A stretch of 64,000 nucleotides of DNA, from the NCBI GenBank assembly GCA_019915015.1, contig JAHBBC010000024.1, positions 62,001 to 126,000 of the forward strand. Direction: 5' to 3'. Every line of letters starts with the position of its first letter. Within the stretch, counting starts at the first letter, position 1. Made by a program: the position numbers and the translations under genes. This stretch comes from Auriscalpium vulgare (lineage: Eukaryota > Basidiomycota > Agaricomycetes > Russulales > Auriscalpiaceae). The notes beneath the pieces were generated by a model, which did no database searches, was not told the origin of the DNA, and was given only the letters and a program-made list of their open reading frames with translations. Shown here piece after piece: positions 43,785 through 54,856 of the stretch.

Positions 43785-43958
43785 AGCGGAATCACCTTTT
43801 ATGTATATAATTTCTTCCAATTTTATTTCTTTCTGGACTATACATTGTTCAGAGTATTGCCTTTTTCTTTCATTTTACCTATTTTACGCGACGCGACGAC
43901 AGCACGTGACCTCGCTGGGCGCCACCGCCTCGAGGCGCGCTTAGACGGAGGACGGACG

Positions 43959-46940
43959 ATGCAGAACTCACTTCTTTGTCTTGAACCATCACCTCGCCCC
44001 TACTCCGTCAAACGCCAAATGTCGTCGTGGGCACAACCATCGCATGGTTGGGGAGCGGAAGCCGCTCCCACGCCCCCGCCGGCAGGGAAATTGCGAGACA
44101 TTGCGCGTCGAAGGCGCGCAGGAGACCCCAAGGCGATTTACGATGAATCAGTCAAGCCATACAACATAGTGACGTCAGGAGGATATCTCGCCAAAGTCTA
44201 CACATCTTCAGTTCCAGGAGTTCAATGGGTCGGATTCGGAATGGATCCAACGCCGAGCGGACGCTCGCCGGTGCCCCTACCTTCACGAACTGCTTTACAC
44301 GCGACTCCCCCATTTCGTTATTGATCGGACGGACCAGACATCCCCATCGAATGGTGGGATTACAAACGTCCTTGGCTCGCTTATCGTCCGTTGCCCAACG
44401 ACAGTACCAACGAAGAGTGGGTGTATAACGATCAAGCGGACGGGAACGGCTTCGTACGTGTAGGCAATGACCGGTATCAATGCGCTCCAAAGGCCTTATC
44501 GTGGTTGACGGAGTATACAGGCCATATGATGCAGATCGGAGAGGCCATGCAGAAGTACTTGGGGTACGATGCGGCACCACTACGTATCCCTGCCATGACC
44601 CGAGAGCCAGCGGATAAAGGCGACCTCAAGAAACAACTCTCGAGCATTCGTCGTTCTATGCACGAGTGGATGGCTTTCGTGGTATTTCTCGCAACTCATG
44701 CGGGTCATGGCTGGGAAGCAATTCCCCTCCCCGTAGCTGGTTGGACGAATACAATCATCATTTGGCTTTCAGGAGAGCGCGTGGGCACCCTCATAGACTT
44801 TCATCTCCCTCGAATCACCTGGCCGAATGTTCAAGAACTTTACCTTCATGGCGCGAACCCTCGGTATCTGTGGCACTTCGGGTTGGAGAAACCGGAGTTG
44901 GCAGTGCTCAACCCTCGCAATCTAGGTGCGCGAGAAATCGTAGCGGTAACACGCGAACGAGACAAACGCTTGCGCAAGTGGGAGAAAAACGCCGAGAACT
45001 TGAAGCATAGGACAAACGAACTGCTCCGCAAAGACCGTATTCGAAAAGTCAGTGAAGTCCGTCGCTGGCACGAACAGATGGATTCGGATGACCCCTCCAC
45101 GAGGCGGTACATCGCAGCCAAGCACGTGAAGGATGGCGAGTACATGGGATGTGCGGTTCGGTTGAATCACCCCGAACCTGGGGACGGTACCATGTTCGTC
45201 GACATAACCAACTTCCGTGCGACCAAGGAGCTGCCGGGCGAATGGGAGATGCTTCCGCTTCCCGCCTATGACCAGGACGAAGAAGACGACTTCATCGAGT
45301 CTATATACGGGAAGAACATCGGTCCCATGAGGCCACCGGCCGATCCTCCAACCCCTTCAACTGCCGAGCCGCGCGCCACATTGCCATCCGGGAAAGGGAA
45401 GGAGAGAGCACACGTCGACCCACCATTCCCAGTCCGCGACAGCGACGCGGATGTCGAGCATCAGCTACATCAAGAAGAGGCTGACGTTCAAACCGCCATT
45501 CGTGTCTCTCTCCAAACTCTCCATCACCGGCCTGGAGAAAGTTCGTCGCAACGTGCCTCATCGGACGTGGTTATGGAGGACAGAACTGGACAGTCCGGTT
45601 CTGCGAAGAAGGATAGCTCTTCTTCATCCTCCCGCGGACCAACCACGCCCATCGAGACACGCGGACGAAAAAGACCTCGAGAGGACAGCTCTCTCGAGGG
45701 TGGATCGAGCGCTCGATCTCTTCTTGATCGTCTGACGGGTCCTACGTCAGTGGTGGAAAGTGTAGCGAGGGAACTCGACAGTCCAAAAGTTCCGACGTTA
45801 CTCGCTCGTATGTCCCAAGGAATTTCAGTTCGGCCCACATCTTTGTTGTCGCGGATGGATACAGTGCCCACAACTTCACTTATGGACAGAATATCCGAGA
45901 CAAGCAGCGATCAGTTGACGGCCATAGACACTGAGCCTGTTTCCCCCACTCCGGCCAACGTGAGCTTGGAGGAGCAACCCGTCACTGTTAATATGGAAGT
46001 ATACGGGCCATCTTCACCGCTGCATGGGGTCGCCACGTTCTCAGCGGCCATCTTACGTCCTTCGGAGACTCCGTTGTCCATTCTGCCCACCACTCCCATC
46101 CTTACCGGGCATATTCACTTGCTGTCGCGCCCGAAACTGCGAGTAGCGATGTGGAGAGATGCCTGCACTGCACCGTGGCCAGACGTGATTGCCTTCATGC
46201 TCAGCAAAGGCATTTCCTTCCGATGGAGCTATCCAAAGAGTCGTCTACCGCGGCCACTTCCAATCCTGCCGGACAGCTGGGCGGCGTACGCGCACGTCAA
46301 CCTCACCCAAGTTCGTTGGTGGGAGGCACGCGCCAACATCTGGGACGCGTACCTCGCGACTGTGCGCGATCTCATGACACAGCCTAACGCACGCATGTTC
46401 CTCCAAGCGGGTGGAATTTCTTGGAGACTCGCCCTTCAATTTGGGCCTCCTAGCCTGTTGGAGGATGCGGGTACGGGGCCTTCGCGGCTAGTGACGGATT
46501 ATGGCATTGGCGACCCGACGACAGCTCCAGTCCCTAGCTGCTTCGACCGTACGACGCCATCGGAGGTAGATCGACTGTATGGAGGAAAGAGCGGAAGGAG
46601 CCTTTGGCCGAGACAGAAGGACTTTTTGGACAGTCGCGCCTGGAACGGTGAATGGTCCTGGTCCAACGAAGTCTGGTTCACCACGCGTCTGAATAACCTA
46701 TCCGCGGCGAAGCAAGACCTTACCCTCACGCCGACACAGTGGGCTAAAGAACTGCGTAATGCCTTGCGCCCAGCTGAACGACGTGCACTGGACGGTGTAG
46801 GTTCGGAGGCACACGCAGAGGGCAGGATCAACGCAGACCCCGACATCGCAGCCCTGGGAATCCTCGACTTGAGCGCGCTGCATGCCTCTTGGGACAATTC
46901 GAGCGAAGCTTCCAACGCCGAGACTGGGGGGGCTTTGTGA
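43959..46940 (+). pseudogene. Accessory 3' ORF of the large Gypsy element
   Basis: A frame of 994 codons lies between pol and the 3' LTR, from ATG at 43,959 to a TGA at 46,938 that falls on the third base of the LTR. One TGA at 44,322 interrupts it. The N-terminal part has KALSWLTEYTGHMMQIGEAM and EWMAFVVFLATHAGHGWEAI. The middle is charged, with a basic stretch ETRGRKRPRED (possible nuclear signal) in a Ser/Thr/Pro-rich region. The C-terminal part has SWAAYAHVNLTQVRWWEARA and FLQAGGISWRLALQFGPPSL. There is no signal peptide or membrane anchor, so it is not an envelope-type protein despite its position. Function unknown. Confidence 0.8.
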
Positions 46941-47549
46941 CGGGAGAAAGAGGCCCAGAGGTAACGCGGGCAGAAGGTCATTAGTCTCGACGCAGGACGC
47001 TATTAGATTACGGTATGATAGATTAGATTAAGTCGGAGTTTGAAGATGACTGTAAGTATATAAGTCGTGTACTGACAGCATCGTGCATCATCAATACAAC
47101 GTGTTTCTTTTTCTTTTTCCTCTCCTCGTCTCATCGTCTCATATTTTCTCTCTTCAAGTCTCCTGCAAGTAAGGTAGTTGCTAGACGACTACGAGAACCG
47201 ACGACGCGACGACGCGACAAGTCACAAGCGCGTGAAGCTTCTTGAGCGCCATCAGTGCGCCCACAGAACCACACACGCGCGACGCACTTGGGCCGCCGGC
47301 GCCTCGCCCATCTCTCTCTCGAGCCAGTCACCAGGAGGAAGCCTCCTAACGACTGAGCTCCCGCTCGGGCCTTGCGCCTACGGGCGTGATCATCTCTCCT
47401 CGCCCTCCACTCCTTCCGTGCTACGGAGGAGGTCTGTCAACACGGGGAAGCCCCGTACCGACAGGACGACACACCTTTGGTTCCTTCCTGGGCTCGTCTC
47501 TCGCCCGTCCTACTCCGAATCTCGAGACTCACCTGCTAGAGGCGTCTCA
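46936..47549 (+). repeat. 3' LTR of the large Gypsy element
   Basis: 614 bp, the partner of 35,016-35,629. Its end GAGGCGTCTCA runs directly into a GC-rich region that encodes a minus-strand ORF. Confidence 0.96.
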
Positions 47550-48282
47550 TGCGTGCCATGGCTCGCTGGTCCGCGGCAGTCGACGGCGGCTGGACGTACC
47601 GCTGTGTCGGCTGTGGTTCTATGACCGGGGTCGCGGGTCGGGCAAGCTCGAGGGGCGCACCCAAGGGGGAGTGCGCTGTGGGCGGAAGGTTCTCTATGTC
47701 AGAGGCGGGGGACGCCGGTGCCGGGGAGAGTGGGGACTGGGGCCGCATGGCCTGCATGTCCTCAAGGACCTCGTCGAGCTTCGCTTGGTAGAAGGGTACG
47801 AGTGTCTCGGGCATGGGGAGCTCTGGCGGGCCGGGGGCGGGGCTCCACGGCGCGTCTTCTATGGAGGCCATGGTTTCCTCGATGGTCGCCGGCGAGGGCG
47901 AACGGTCATTCGCGTTCCAGAAGGCGAAGCGCTCCCCAGTGACCGCAGGCCTCGCGAAGGGATTCTCGTGGCTAGGGAAGTCGGGCCCGCCGAAGGGGTC
48001 GAGAGGGAGCGATGCGAGTGACGGGCCTGCAAGGGCGAGGGGGTTGAGAGCTGGGGTCATGTCGCGCGAGGGTCCGGCGGCAGCGTTGGCAGCTGCGGTG
48101 GGTCTGCGTGCACGGCTCGTGCGAGCGGCCCGGGGTATGGTCGTAGGGGACTGCGCCCGCGCGTCAGCGAGCTGGCCCCGCGTCTGGCTGGCCGAGGTGG
48201 AGGTCGCTTGGGGGCCCGCGGCTGCAAGCTTGCGCGCTGCGGCGGTGAGCTTGACGGGAGCGTCTTTAGCTCCGGGTGCCAT
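47536..48282 (-). CDS. Ala/Pro-rich hypothetical protein, truncated by the LTR
   Basis: From MAPGAKDAPVKLTAAARKLA it gives 248 codons. Continuing features are LDPFGGPDFPSHENPFARPA, FAFWNANDRSPSP and a possible helix TLVPFYQAKLDEVLEDMQAM. The frame stops inside the LTR (47,536-47,538), so the natural C terminus has probably been replaced by the insertion. The frame is also open upstream to 48,441. No domain is recognised. It is in the same orientation as the ORF at 49,131-49,739, and the two may belong together. Confidence 0.45.
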   Translation of the reverse strand: MAPGAKDAPVKLTAAARKLAAAGPQATSTSASQTRGQLADARAQSPTTIPRAARTSRARRPTAAANAAAGPSRDMTPALNPLALAGPSLASLPLDPFGGPDFPSHENPFARPAVTGERFAFWNANDRSPSPATIEETMASIEDAPWSPAPGPPELPMPETLVPFYQAKLDEVLEDMQAMRPQSPLSPAPASPASDIENLPPTAHSPLGAPLELARPATPVIEPQPTQRYVQPPSTAADQRAMARMRRL

Positions 48283-48441
48283 GGTTGGGGAGAGACGGTA
48301 CGATGTCTTGGAAGGAGCGTGTTCGCTGGGAGGAGCGTGTTGGAGGGGAAGGAAACTGCGGGGCGAGGTTTCGCACGTACTCAAGTTAAGAGCGGGTGGA
48401 GGACGCCGCTTTGGGTACCATCCCGTCCCTCTGGTCTCCAT

Positions 48442-49130
48442 CCTGGGGGTCTCCGGCGAGTATCCTGGTTATGGGCGGGCAGGGGCTGGCGCGGGCGCAT
48501 GGGCCAGGGTGTGTGCACCATGCGACGGGATTGGCTGGCGGGGACGGCCCTCGCACTCGAGGTGGAGTGCTCTCGGGGTCCGCCATGAGCGAGATGCGCG
48601 CAGGTTATGCCTGGGCGTGCGAGGCCGTGTGGGCGAGGCTGTTGCGATCGACGTAGTACGGACGCATGTAGAGTCGAACGATGTGAGCGCCGGGAGGGGA
48701 TGGTGATTGGCTGTCGGGGATCTGGCGGCCCATACGCGATGGAGCGACGGCGGGGTCCTTTCTGTTCACAGTAGGGGCGGGGGAGAGAAGCAAGTGGGAT
48801 GGGGCTTAGTCCAGGGTTTTTTTACGCGGGCGGAGTTCGTCGGTCGGTGGGCGCGGCGCAGTTCAATGGGATGACCGCTTCGCGGTGTCCAGTGAGAGAC
48901 GTGTTCATTACTGGGGTGATGGGATTGTAGTGTATGTATGTGTCCCTGCAGAGCGGGGTGAGTCGAGTCGAGTAGATGGAGGAGAGGGGAGGGCGGGCGT
49001 TGCGCGGATGGGGGGAGGAACAAGATATGTAGCGCGCGAGCGTCTTAATTGACCAGGCACACGTTCCGTACGTATGTGCCTCCGCCTTTATCCCGATTCA
49101 GTCGCCATCAATTTCCAGCCCAGCCGTTCC
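48442..49130. other. GC-rich spacer between two minus-strand ORFs
   Basis: Short open frames only. It could hold introns or a promoter if the neighbouring ORFs form one unit. No repeat was recognised. Confidence 0.4.
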
Positions 49131-49739
49131 TCATTCTGGGTCGGACGCGGTCGTGGAGCTCTCGGTGGAGTGCCCGGGGAGCTTGTATCGCAGCGCTGGG
49201 CTGAAGCGGAGGTGTTGGCAGTTCCGCTCGCATGGGACGCTGCCGGCGTAGCTCTTGGCGTGCGCTGGGAAGTTGGGGGGGAGGTGGGAGGCCGCGAGCC
49301 ATCGGTACAGGCGGACATGCCAGTCCGGGACTGTCCACGTGTATGGAATGGTGAGGAGGTGGCGGCCGAACTCCGATTCGGATAGCGGCTCCAACCAGAA
49401 CTCAATGGTCTGCCGCTCGATTGCCCGGGCACCACGGATCCTGGCGGAGATTGCTGTCTCCGAGCCCAGCGGGACTAGCGTGATGAGGTCGCCCGCGCGT
49501 AACAGTTTGCACGGGCAGCAGACTGCGGCCCAATGGGTGGTGCCGGGGAGGAGCGGGTCATGCGAGGTGATTTCCGCATGGACGAGGGTGGCAATGGGGG
49601 GCATAAAGATCCAGGGAAAGTTAGGGTCTACCTTGGAGCAGGAGGGGTGGGTGGGCGGGACTGGGATGTGGGGGAGGGGGCGCGGGGGGGAGGAGGTGGA
49701 TGGGGCGGTGCGCGGTGGAGGAGGATAGCTGTGGGCCAT
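49131..49739 (-). CDS. Hypothetical protein, 202 aa
   Basis: A single-exon frame starts at MAHSYPPPPRTAPSTSS. After a Pro-rich leader it has a compact middle (IATLVHAEITSHDPLLPGTT, WAAVCCPCKLLRAGDLITLV, IEFWLEPLSESEFGRHLLTI, TWTVPDWHVRLYRWLAAS) with the aromatic and hydrophobic pattern of a folded domain, then a Ser/Thr tail. I cannot assign a family. The neighbour at 47,536-48,282 is also Pro/Ala-rich and on the same strand. Either mobile-element or host origin is possible. Confidence 0.5.
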   Translation of the reverse strand: MAHSYPPPPRTAPSTSSPPRPLPHIPVPPTHPSCSKVDPNFPWIFMPPIATLVHAEITSHDPLLPGTTHWAAVCCPCKLLRAGDLITLVPLGSETAISARIRGARAIERQTIEFWLEPLSESEFGRHLLTIPYTWTVPDWHVRLYRWLAASHLPPNFPAHAKSYAGSVPCERNCQHLRFSPALRYKLPGHSTESSTTASDPE

Positions 49740-50961
49740 CAGCCTTGATCGTCCAGGCGCTTGGTGAGAGGGGGAGAGGTGTGGATTGGAGGGGCCGGGG
49801 GACGGCGTTATATAGGCGATTCGCTAGGCGAATTTGCCTTCATCATTTAAGCGAAAGTGGGGCAAGGGCAGGGCAGGGAGGTTCAGGGAAAGCATGGGAG
49901 ATCATATGGTCATATGCATGGTATGGATCTGTCATTTAATGTAGGTACCGGTATGTAGCATACAGTGGGCGGGCGCACGACCGCCTGTGGCGGGGCGGGC
50001 ATGCCTTCGGGCAGGCAGTCAGTTCCCAGGGTCTCGTGACGCAGTTGAACATGTTCGAAACCAGTGCACGTATCCATCGCTAGGGCGTGGAGGTGGGAGT
50101 GCTATGTAACGGTGCTCACTACCTGTCATAGACGTGGGGGGAGGGGGTGAGGGGTAGCAGACACTGCTTCCGAGGAGTCCACTGGTGCAGCATCAACGGT
50201 GCGGGCACTCGCAACGTGAGGCGCGTGCCATGACAGGATGTCTGGTACACTCATGTACGTGTGCGTATTCAGTGGTCTCGACATGCGAAGGATACGGGGA
50301 CGTCTCAGGGCTGAAGCGACGGGTTGGAGGCTTGCATCGACGTGGTGTGCGTCGGGCAGGGGCTGTAACGGAGATGTCGACTATACTCATGAACTCGTAT
50401 ACTATAGCCTTCCGTACATTATATAATCGCAAACCGATAACCTTCCGAGGTCGCTAACCAGATCGTATTTGTACTCACGCTACGCATCATGTAATACGAT
50501 CTACTTTGCTCAACTTCCCTCACCTAGCGTGCACCCGTCGAGACTCTCCGGCTGCCCGCACGAGGGAACGAGCGACTTACGGTTCCGCTCCGCCCTCTCA
50601 GCTCCCGCTCGCGTCCAGCGAGCCTTGTCTCCTCGGACGACCCGAGGAGGCTACGACTCCCTCTCCTGCCACGTCAGCTCTCGCGGACGACCCGCAGAGC
50701 CGTTACGACACCAGCGCGAGCCGCTCGACGACCTGCTACCTCCAGAATCACGACCGACGTCACAGGGGCTTTTCAACGAGAAGTCGCCCTTGCGAGCTCT
50801 GGGTGGAGCGTGGGAGAACCGCACCATGGTGGTGGTACGGGTGCAAGGAGCCCCCGGACGCAGTACTTGCTGGTCGAAGTCTGCGAGCAGGAAGACTCCG
50901 AAAGACTCCGGCGACGGCAACTTCCGCGTCATTTCCCAGGGCTGCTGCCGCATATGCCGCG
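49740..50961. other. Intergenic, no gene supported
   Basis: Overlapping open frames occur on both strands at 50,470-50,990, none with a recognised motif. The left end contains the upstream region of the 202-aa ORF. Confidence 0.45.
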
Positions 50962-51778
50962 TTATGATATCATGGAACTACCGTTAGCGACGTTCATAAT
51001 ACTTGCTACACTTCCAGAAAGCACAACGCAAATCGCGGCGACTCCGGCGAGGCCACACGCCACCAAAATTTGGCTCGATTTTCCTACAGTACATGAAGCC
51101 ACAAAGGAATCAATTCCTACTCATGTTGCGATAATCTGTCGATCCCTGAGTCGACAGTAGAATGATTTGCATGACATGTACTCACCGACCTCCTTCATGC
51201 GCGCCAGCTCTGTGCGCCCAGCTTCGCTAGCCGCCGCCCACGCCGACGCAAACTCATCCATCACCCTACACTGCGCCTCGAGCGACATGTAGAGAACCGC
51301 GCGTTGGGTCTCCTGAAGCTTAGACTTGATCATCGCGAGGTTTTGCTGCCTCTCGCGGAGCTTCTCGTGCTCCTGCATCCACGAGCAGCCCTCTCCCTCG
51401 GCGTCGTTGCGCACGAGACTAGACAAGCTGGAGACACCATCAGCAATGAGCCCGCGCAAGGAAGAAACGAACGCACAAAGATTCATACTCGCAGTCCGCG
51501 GCTCGATGGTCATCCTCGATGTGCCGCAGCATCTCGAGCTCGCTGTCGCGGTCCTGAAGCACCGCGTGGTGACGCTGGAGTTCCTCTTGAGCGACCGAAA
51601 AGCGCTCGGAGATGCGACTGGACGCCTCCGGTTCCGGCTCGACCGAAAGTACGGACGTGCATACGGAGAGCGTCGCGAGCAGATGACGCATCTGAGCTTC
51701 GAAAAGCTCATTCTGCCTTTTGAGAAGGTCATAGTCCTGCGAGTAGAGGACGTAGCTGAAGAATTTGGCGTCCGGCAT
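50962..51778 (-). CDS. Coiled-coil protein with C-terminal membrane helix
   Basis: Exons are 51,778-51,489, 51,418-51,186 and 51,083-50,962, giving 214 aa. Introns are GT-AG with phases 2 and 1, the same pattern as the gene at 9,087-10,548, and exon 1 has the same length (290 nt), so the two are probably related. The protein starts MPDAKFFSYVLYSQDYDLL and continues with long charged helices (RISERFSVAQEELQRHHAV, KLRERQQNLAMIKSKLQETQ). It ends with a hydrophobic segment ILVACGLAGVAAICVVLSG about ten residues before a short polar tail, suggesting a tail-anchored membrane protein. If the second intron is not removed, the frame would end at 51,121 without the helix. Function unknown. A frameshifted copy of the last exon lies at 14,450-14,720. 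Confidence 0.72.
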
Positions 51779-52228
51779 GGTGAAGAAAGATGGTGAGGAA
51801 CGTCGAGCCTGGGCAGTGCGAGAGCTTTATGTGGCAGATTCGCAGCTCGGGCATAGGGGTACCTTCACAATTTCGCGTTCGCCAGAACACCGCTAGTCAG
51901 AAACAGGGAAGAAATTCATCAGACGGCCTATCACAAGGCACATTGAACGTGTAGTGCACAGGGTGAAAGCGACAGATGGACCGTGCCAGTTATCAATCGG
52001 ATAATCGAACACACGAGGGACCTTGGAGGTCTGCACTTGATCGGTCACAGCTACAGGGGACGGACAGAAGGCGGAATCTACGTTTAGCGCGACGAGCCTG
52101 CGCCGTTCGGCAGAGTCAGGTGCGTCCATTTGGAAATAAGACCAACCGCATGCTCACCCATGCCCTTGGCCCGCACAAGCGATCCATACACTTCGCGCTT
52201 CGAGATTGTGACAACCTGTCTTCACAGC
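51779..52228. other. Intergenic, nothing recognised
   Basis: Lies between the coiled-coil gene start and the 3' end of the next gene on the same strand. The promoter of the former must be here. Confidence 0.45.
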
Positions 52229-53779
52229 TCATAAAGCTGCCCGTTTCGTTTCATAAACACCCTTTTGGCCTTGGCGATTGCCGATGCTGGAGGAGCCATC
52301 GTGGTCTGTCCGATCCTGCCGCGTCGTTAGACCCTCAATCGCAATGCGAAGTAAAGACAACACACTGGGAGCACGAGATTGACGGCACCGTTTGAGAGGT
52401 GTGTCCCGACCGAGTCGGGTACACTGACGGTGCTGTCATATGGTGCGAACTGGATCTCACTGGCGCGCGCTCCGAGATCGTAGAGGTAGATCTGTCGGGA
52501 GTTAACCGTGATACGATAGCGATTGTTCAAGAGAACGAGAAAGCTGTTTGAGTATACTGTAGGGTTGCATTTTATGTCAATGTTATGCAAAGAGCAGGTA
52601 CGGCTGGACGAACATTTTCCGAGAACGATGGCGGGACACATGTGGAAGTTGTTATGCTTGTATACCAAAAACATAGTCATGTCAACAGCAGCGACGGCGG
52701 CTGTTGACGCATTAGCGGAAATATGAGACGGCACTAGGGATCGTACCGGTGATCAAGCCTGTCGCCACGCTCACGCGCAGTATCTGAGACATGATATCGG
52801 TCGTCTCCTGGAGGAAGCCCAGGCGTCGAGATCGGAGGTACTGATTGCTGTCGTCAGAAAATGCCTCGCCTCAGAGCGAACGACACGAATGACACACACC
52901 CAGTTTAGCATGCAGATGCAGATAACCAGGTCGCAGAGGGAACCGCCAACAAGCCAAACCTATATGCCCTTAGTCCATCGCAATAAAGAGGCTACATCTG
53001 AGACCTACAAGCGTGACAGGAAACGTCGTGGCTTGAATATTAGAGTCGCTGCGTGCCATCGAGTGTGCGACGATGGCGGTAGCGACTCCTGCGCCACCCG
53101 ATAATACAGCAGTCTAAACGATGCGGATAAGCCGCAATAGTGAAACATCGAAGTCAAGAACGGACCAAGGTGATCACAATGCGCAGCAATTTTGAGCCAG
53201 TCAAAACAAAGATGCGGTAGGCGAAGAAAGACTGCACCGCGGCGCTGACTACCGATGTCATCATCAGCGGCTCGAATCGTAATGAGAGCGCAAGAAGGGA
53301 CATACTGAGTCCACTCGTTAGAGGCACACTGAACCACATCGTCCCCGGATCGTGCAGCCGATCCAGGTCGCCCCATCCTTTCCCGAAGTTGGCGAATGCG
53401 GTCTGCGTGATCAGGGCTGTCTGCACAAATTCCAGAGTGTACAGGCCATAGACGAAAGATTTAAGGGGCCGCTTGTCCGCGAAGAAATGCAGGCTGTAGT
53501 AGTCTTTTGTACAGAGTGAGCAGTTGAACACGATGATGTGAAGGGAATAGGGCGAGGCGACGCACAGGTCTGGGCGGAGAGCACGCCGAAAAGGCCCCAG
53601 TTGAAGAGGAAACCGAAGAGCTGCAGGTCATTCAGCGTTGTCGAGCTGGCTAGAGAAACGACCGTGCGCACCTGGGGGACCGTACTGGCATAGAAATGAG
53701 ACGTTAGCGCTGGCAACGAAGACACTGCTCCAAGCACTCACAAAACCGCGACGTTGTCAGGAACACCGGGAGCGTACAT
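52229..53779 (-). CDS. DUF6534 multi-pass membrane protein, copy C
   Basis: Paralogue of 7,143-8,715 with the same exon pattern on the opposite strand. From MYAPGVPDNVAV (ATG 53,777-53,779) it has LFGFLFNWGLFGVLSAQT, LKSFVYGLYTLEFVQTALIT, GKGWGDLDRLHDPGTMWF, SFFAYRIFVLTGSKLLRIV and ARSDSNIQATTFPVTL. LCDLVICICMLNWYLRSRR, FLVYKHNNFHMCPAIVLGK and YSNSFLVLLNNRYRI follow. A last intron (GTGTGT...GGCAG) leads to a polar tail DRTDHDGSSSIGNRQGQKG and stop TGA at 52,229-52,231; without it the frame stops at 52,327. No disabling change was seen. In this copy the 51-nt second intron is free of stops and divisible by three, so intron retention would still be in frame, unlike in copies A and D. Confidence 0.87.
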
Positions 53780-54856
53780 GGCGATCGGTGACTCCTTTCC
53801 AGGCGCATCAGACTGTAGCCTTTATGCTCCGGATTCGCACTATCGATGTAATGCCGTACGAATAAGGCGGGTAGAAGCGAGGACGTTACATCGACGGGCT
53901 TGATGAGAGTAAAGCCAATAGGTGCCTATAGGTTCTGCTTAAGTTAGTAAGTAGTCGCCTACGCGACGTGTCGTGTCTCGTCATTGTGATTTGCATACTA
54001 TGTTGGCACCTGTTGGCGCACGGCATTATGCCATTCGTTTTCGAAAGAGGGGGTGTCGATCTGGATCAGCTGCGTACGGCAGGAAACTGGAAAGGGCAGG
54101 AACGCCTGTGGTGGCGCGGCTTCCGAGTTCTCTCTCCTCTCGCGTCCAAAAAACGGGCAGGCAGTCCACGGACACTCCCTGTCTGGACGCGCAAGCGGGG
54201 AGTTGGCTCAGATCAACAGGAGCACAAGGGCATAATAAAACCCACTAGCCAAGGATAGTTCCCGTCTTCTGCGACGGGCGGGCTTCAGCAGGAGCGCCGC
54301 TGGGGAGTAAAGTGTTCCTCGCGCGTCTGGCAGGGGGATCTCAATCCACCACGCTCCATTGAGTCAGAAAGAATAGACCAAGGCCAATCGCCGAGCGTAG
54401 AACTCCTTCCGGTATAGTAAATGGATGCCCGACTCGCGCCGATGGCTGTCGTCGGGTGTGCATTTCGGCGCCCCGAGTCGGGTACACGCTTACAAAACTT
54501 CGGTATCCTCCGGCCAGGGGGCTCCTCGACACTTGAGTTTCAGGGTATACCTATTGATTCAGGCGGCTCCGGTGCGCGAAGGTTTTCCGCCGTGCTACTC
54601 GTATTCCGTGAACACCTTGGAATGAAGACAGTCGCTACAGCGTCATGGCGAGTCCCCTGCTTCTCGCGTAGCTTTGTTCACAAGCCCTCTCTTGATGGAC
54701 GAAACCGGACAAACTGGAAACAAGATGGTAGCCGAGGTGGTCAGAGTGTACACGTATTGAAGGAGCAACGACACACTACGATTCATACCCGCGGTCGGCG
54801 GCTCGGCGGTCCTCCTCCTACAGCTCACTATCATACAACATCAGCACGCCGTGGCA
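53780..54856. other. Intergenic, no gene supported
   Basis: Upstream region of DUF6534 copy C at the left, then unassigned sequence with short frames (for example plus 54,421-55,017, which overlaps the next gene). No repeat was recognised. Confidence 0.45.

Larger units (their letters stand above)
35016..47549 (+). mobile_element. Large Ty3/Gypsy element with an extra 3' ORF, degenerate
   Basis: The element is 12,534 bp. Both LTRs are 614 bp, starting TGTGACGGGAG and ending GAGGCGTCTCA, with roughly ten differences seen by eye. Gag, protease, RT, RNase H, integrase and chromodomain follow in one frame, then a second long ORF before the 3' LTR. Stops interrupt both ORFs. The flanks (ATCGAG on the left, TGCGTG on the right) show no target duplication. 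A G-rich tract (GACTGGGGGGG) lies just before the 3' LTR. It is clearly older than the chromovirus at 14.8 kb. Confidence 0.95.

Noticed and set aside
43959..46940. 3' ORF of the large Gypsy element as an envelope gene
   Set aside because: It is in the right position but has no signal peptide, fusion-type or anchor segment; hydrophilic with a basic cluster.
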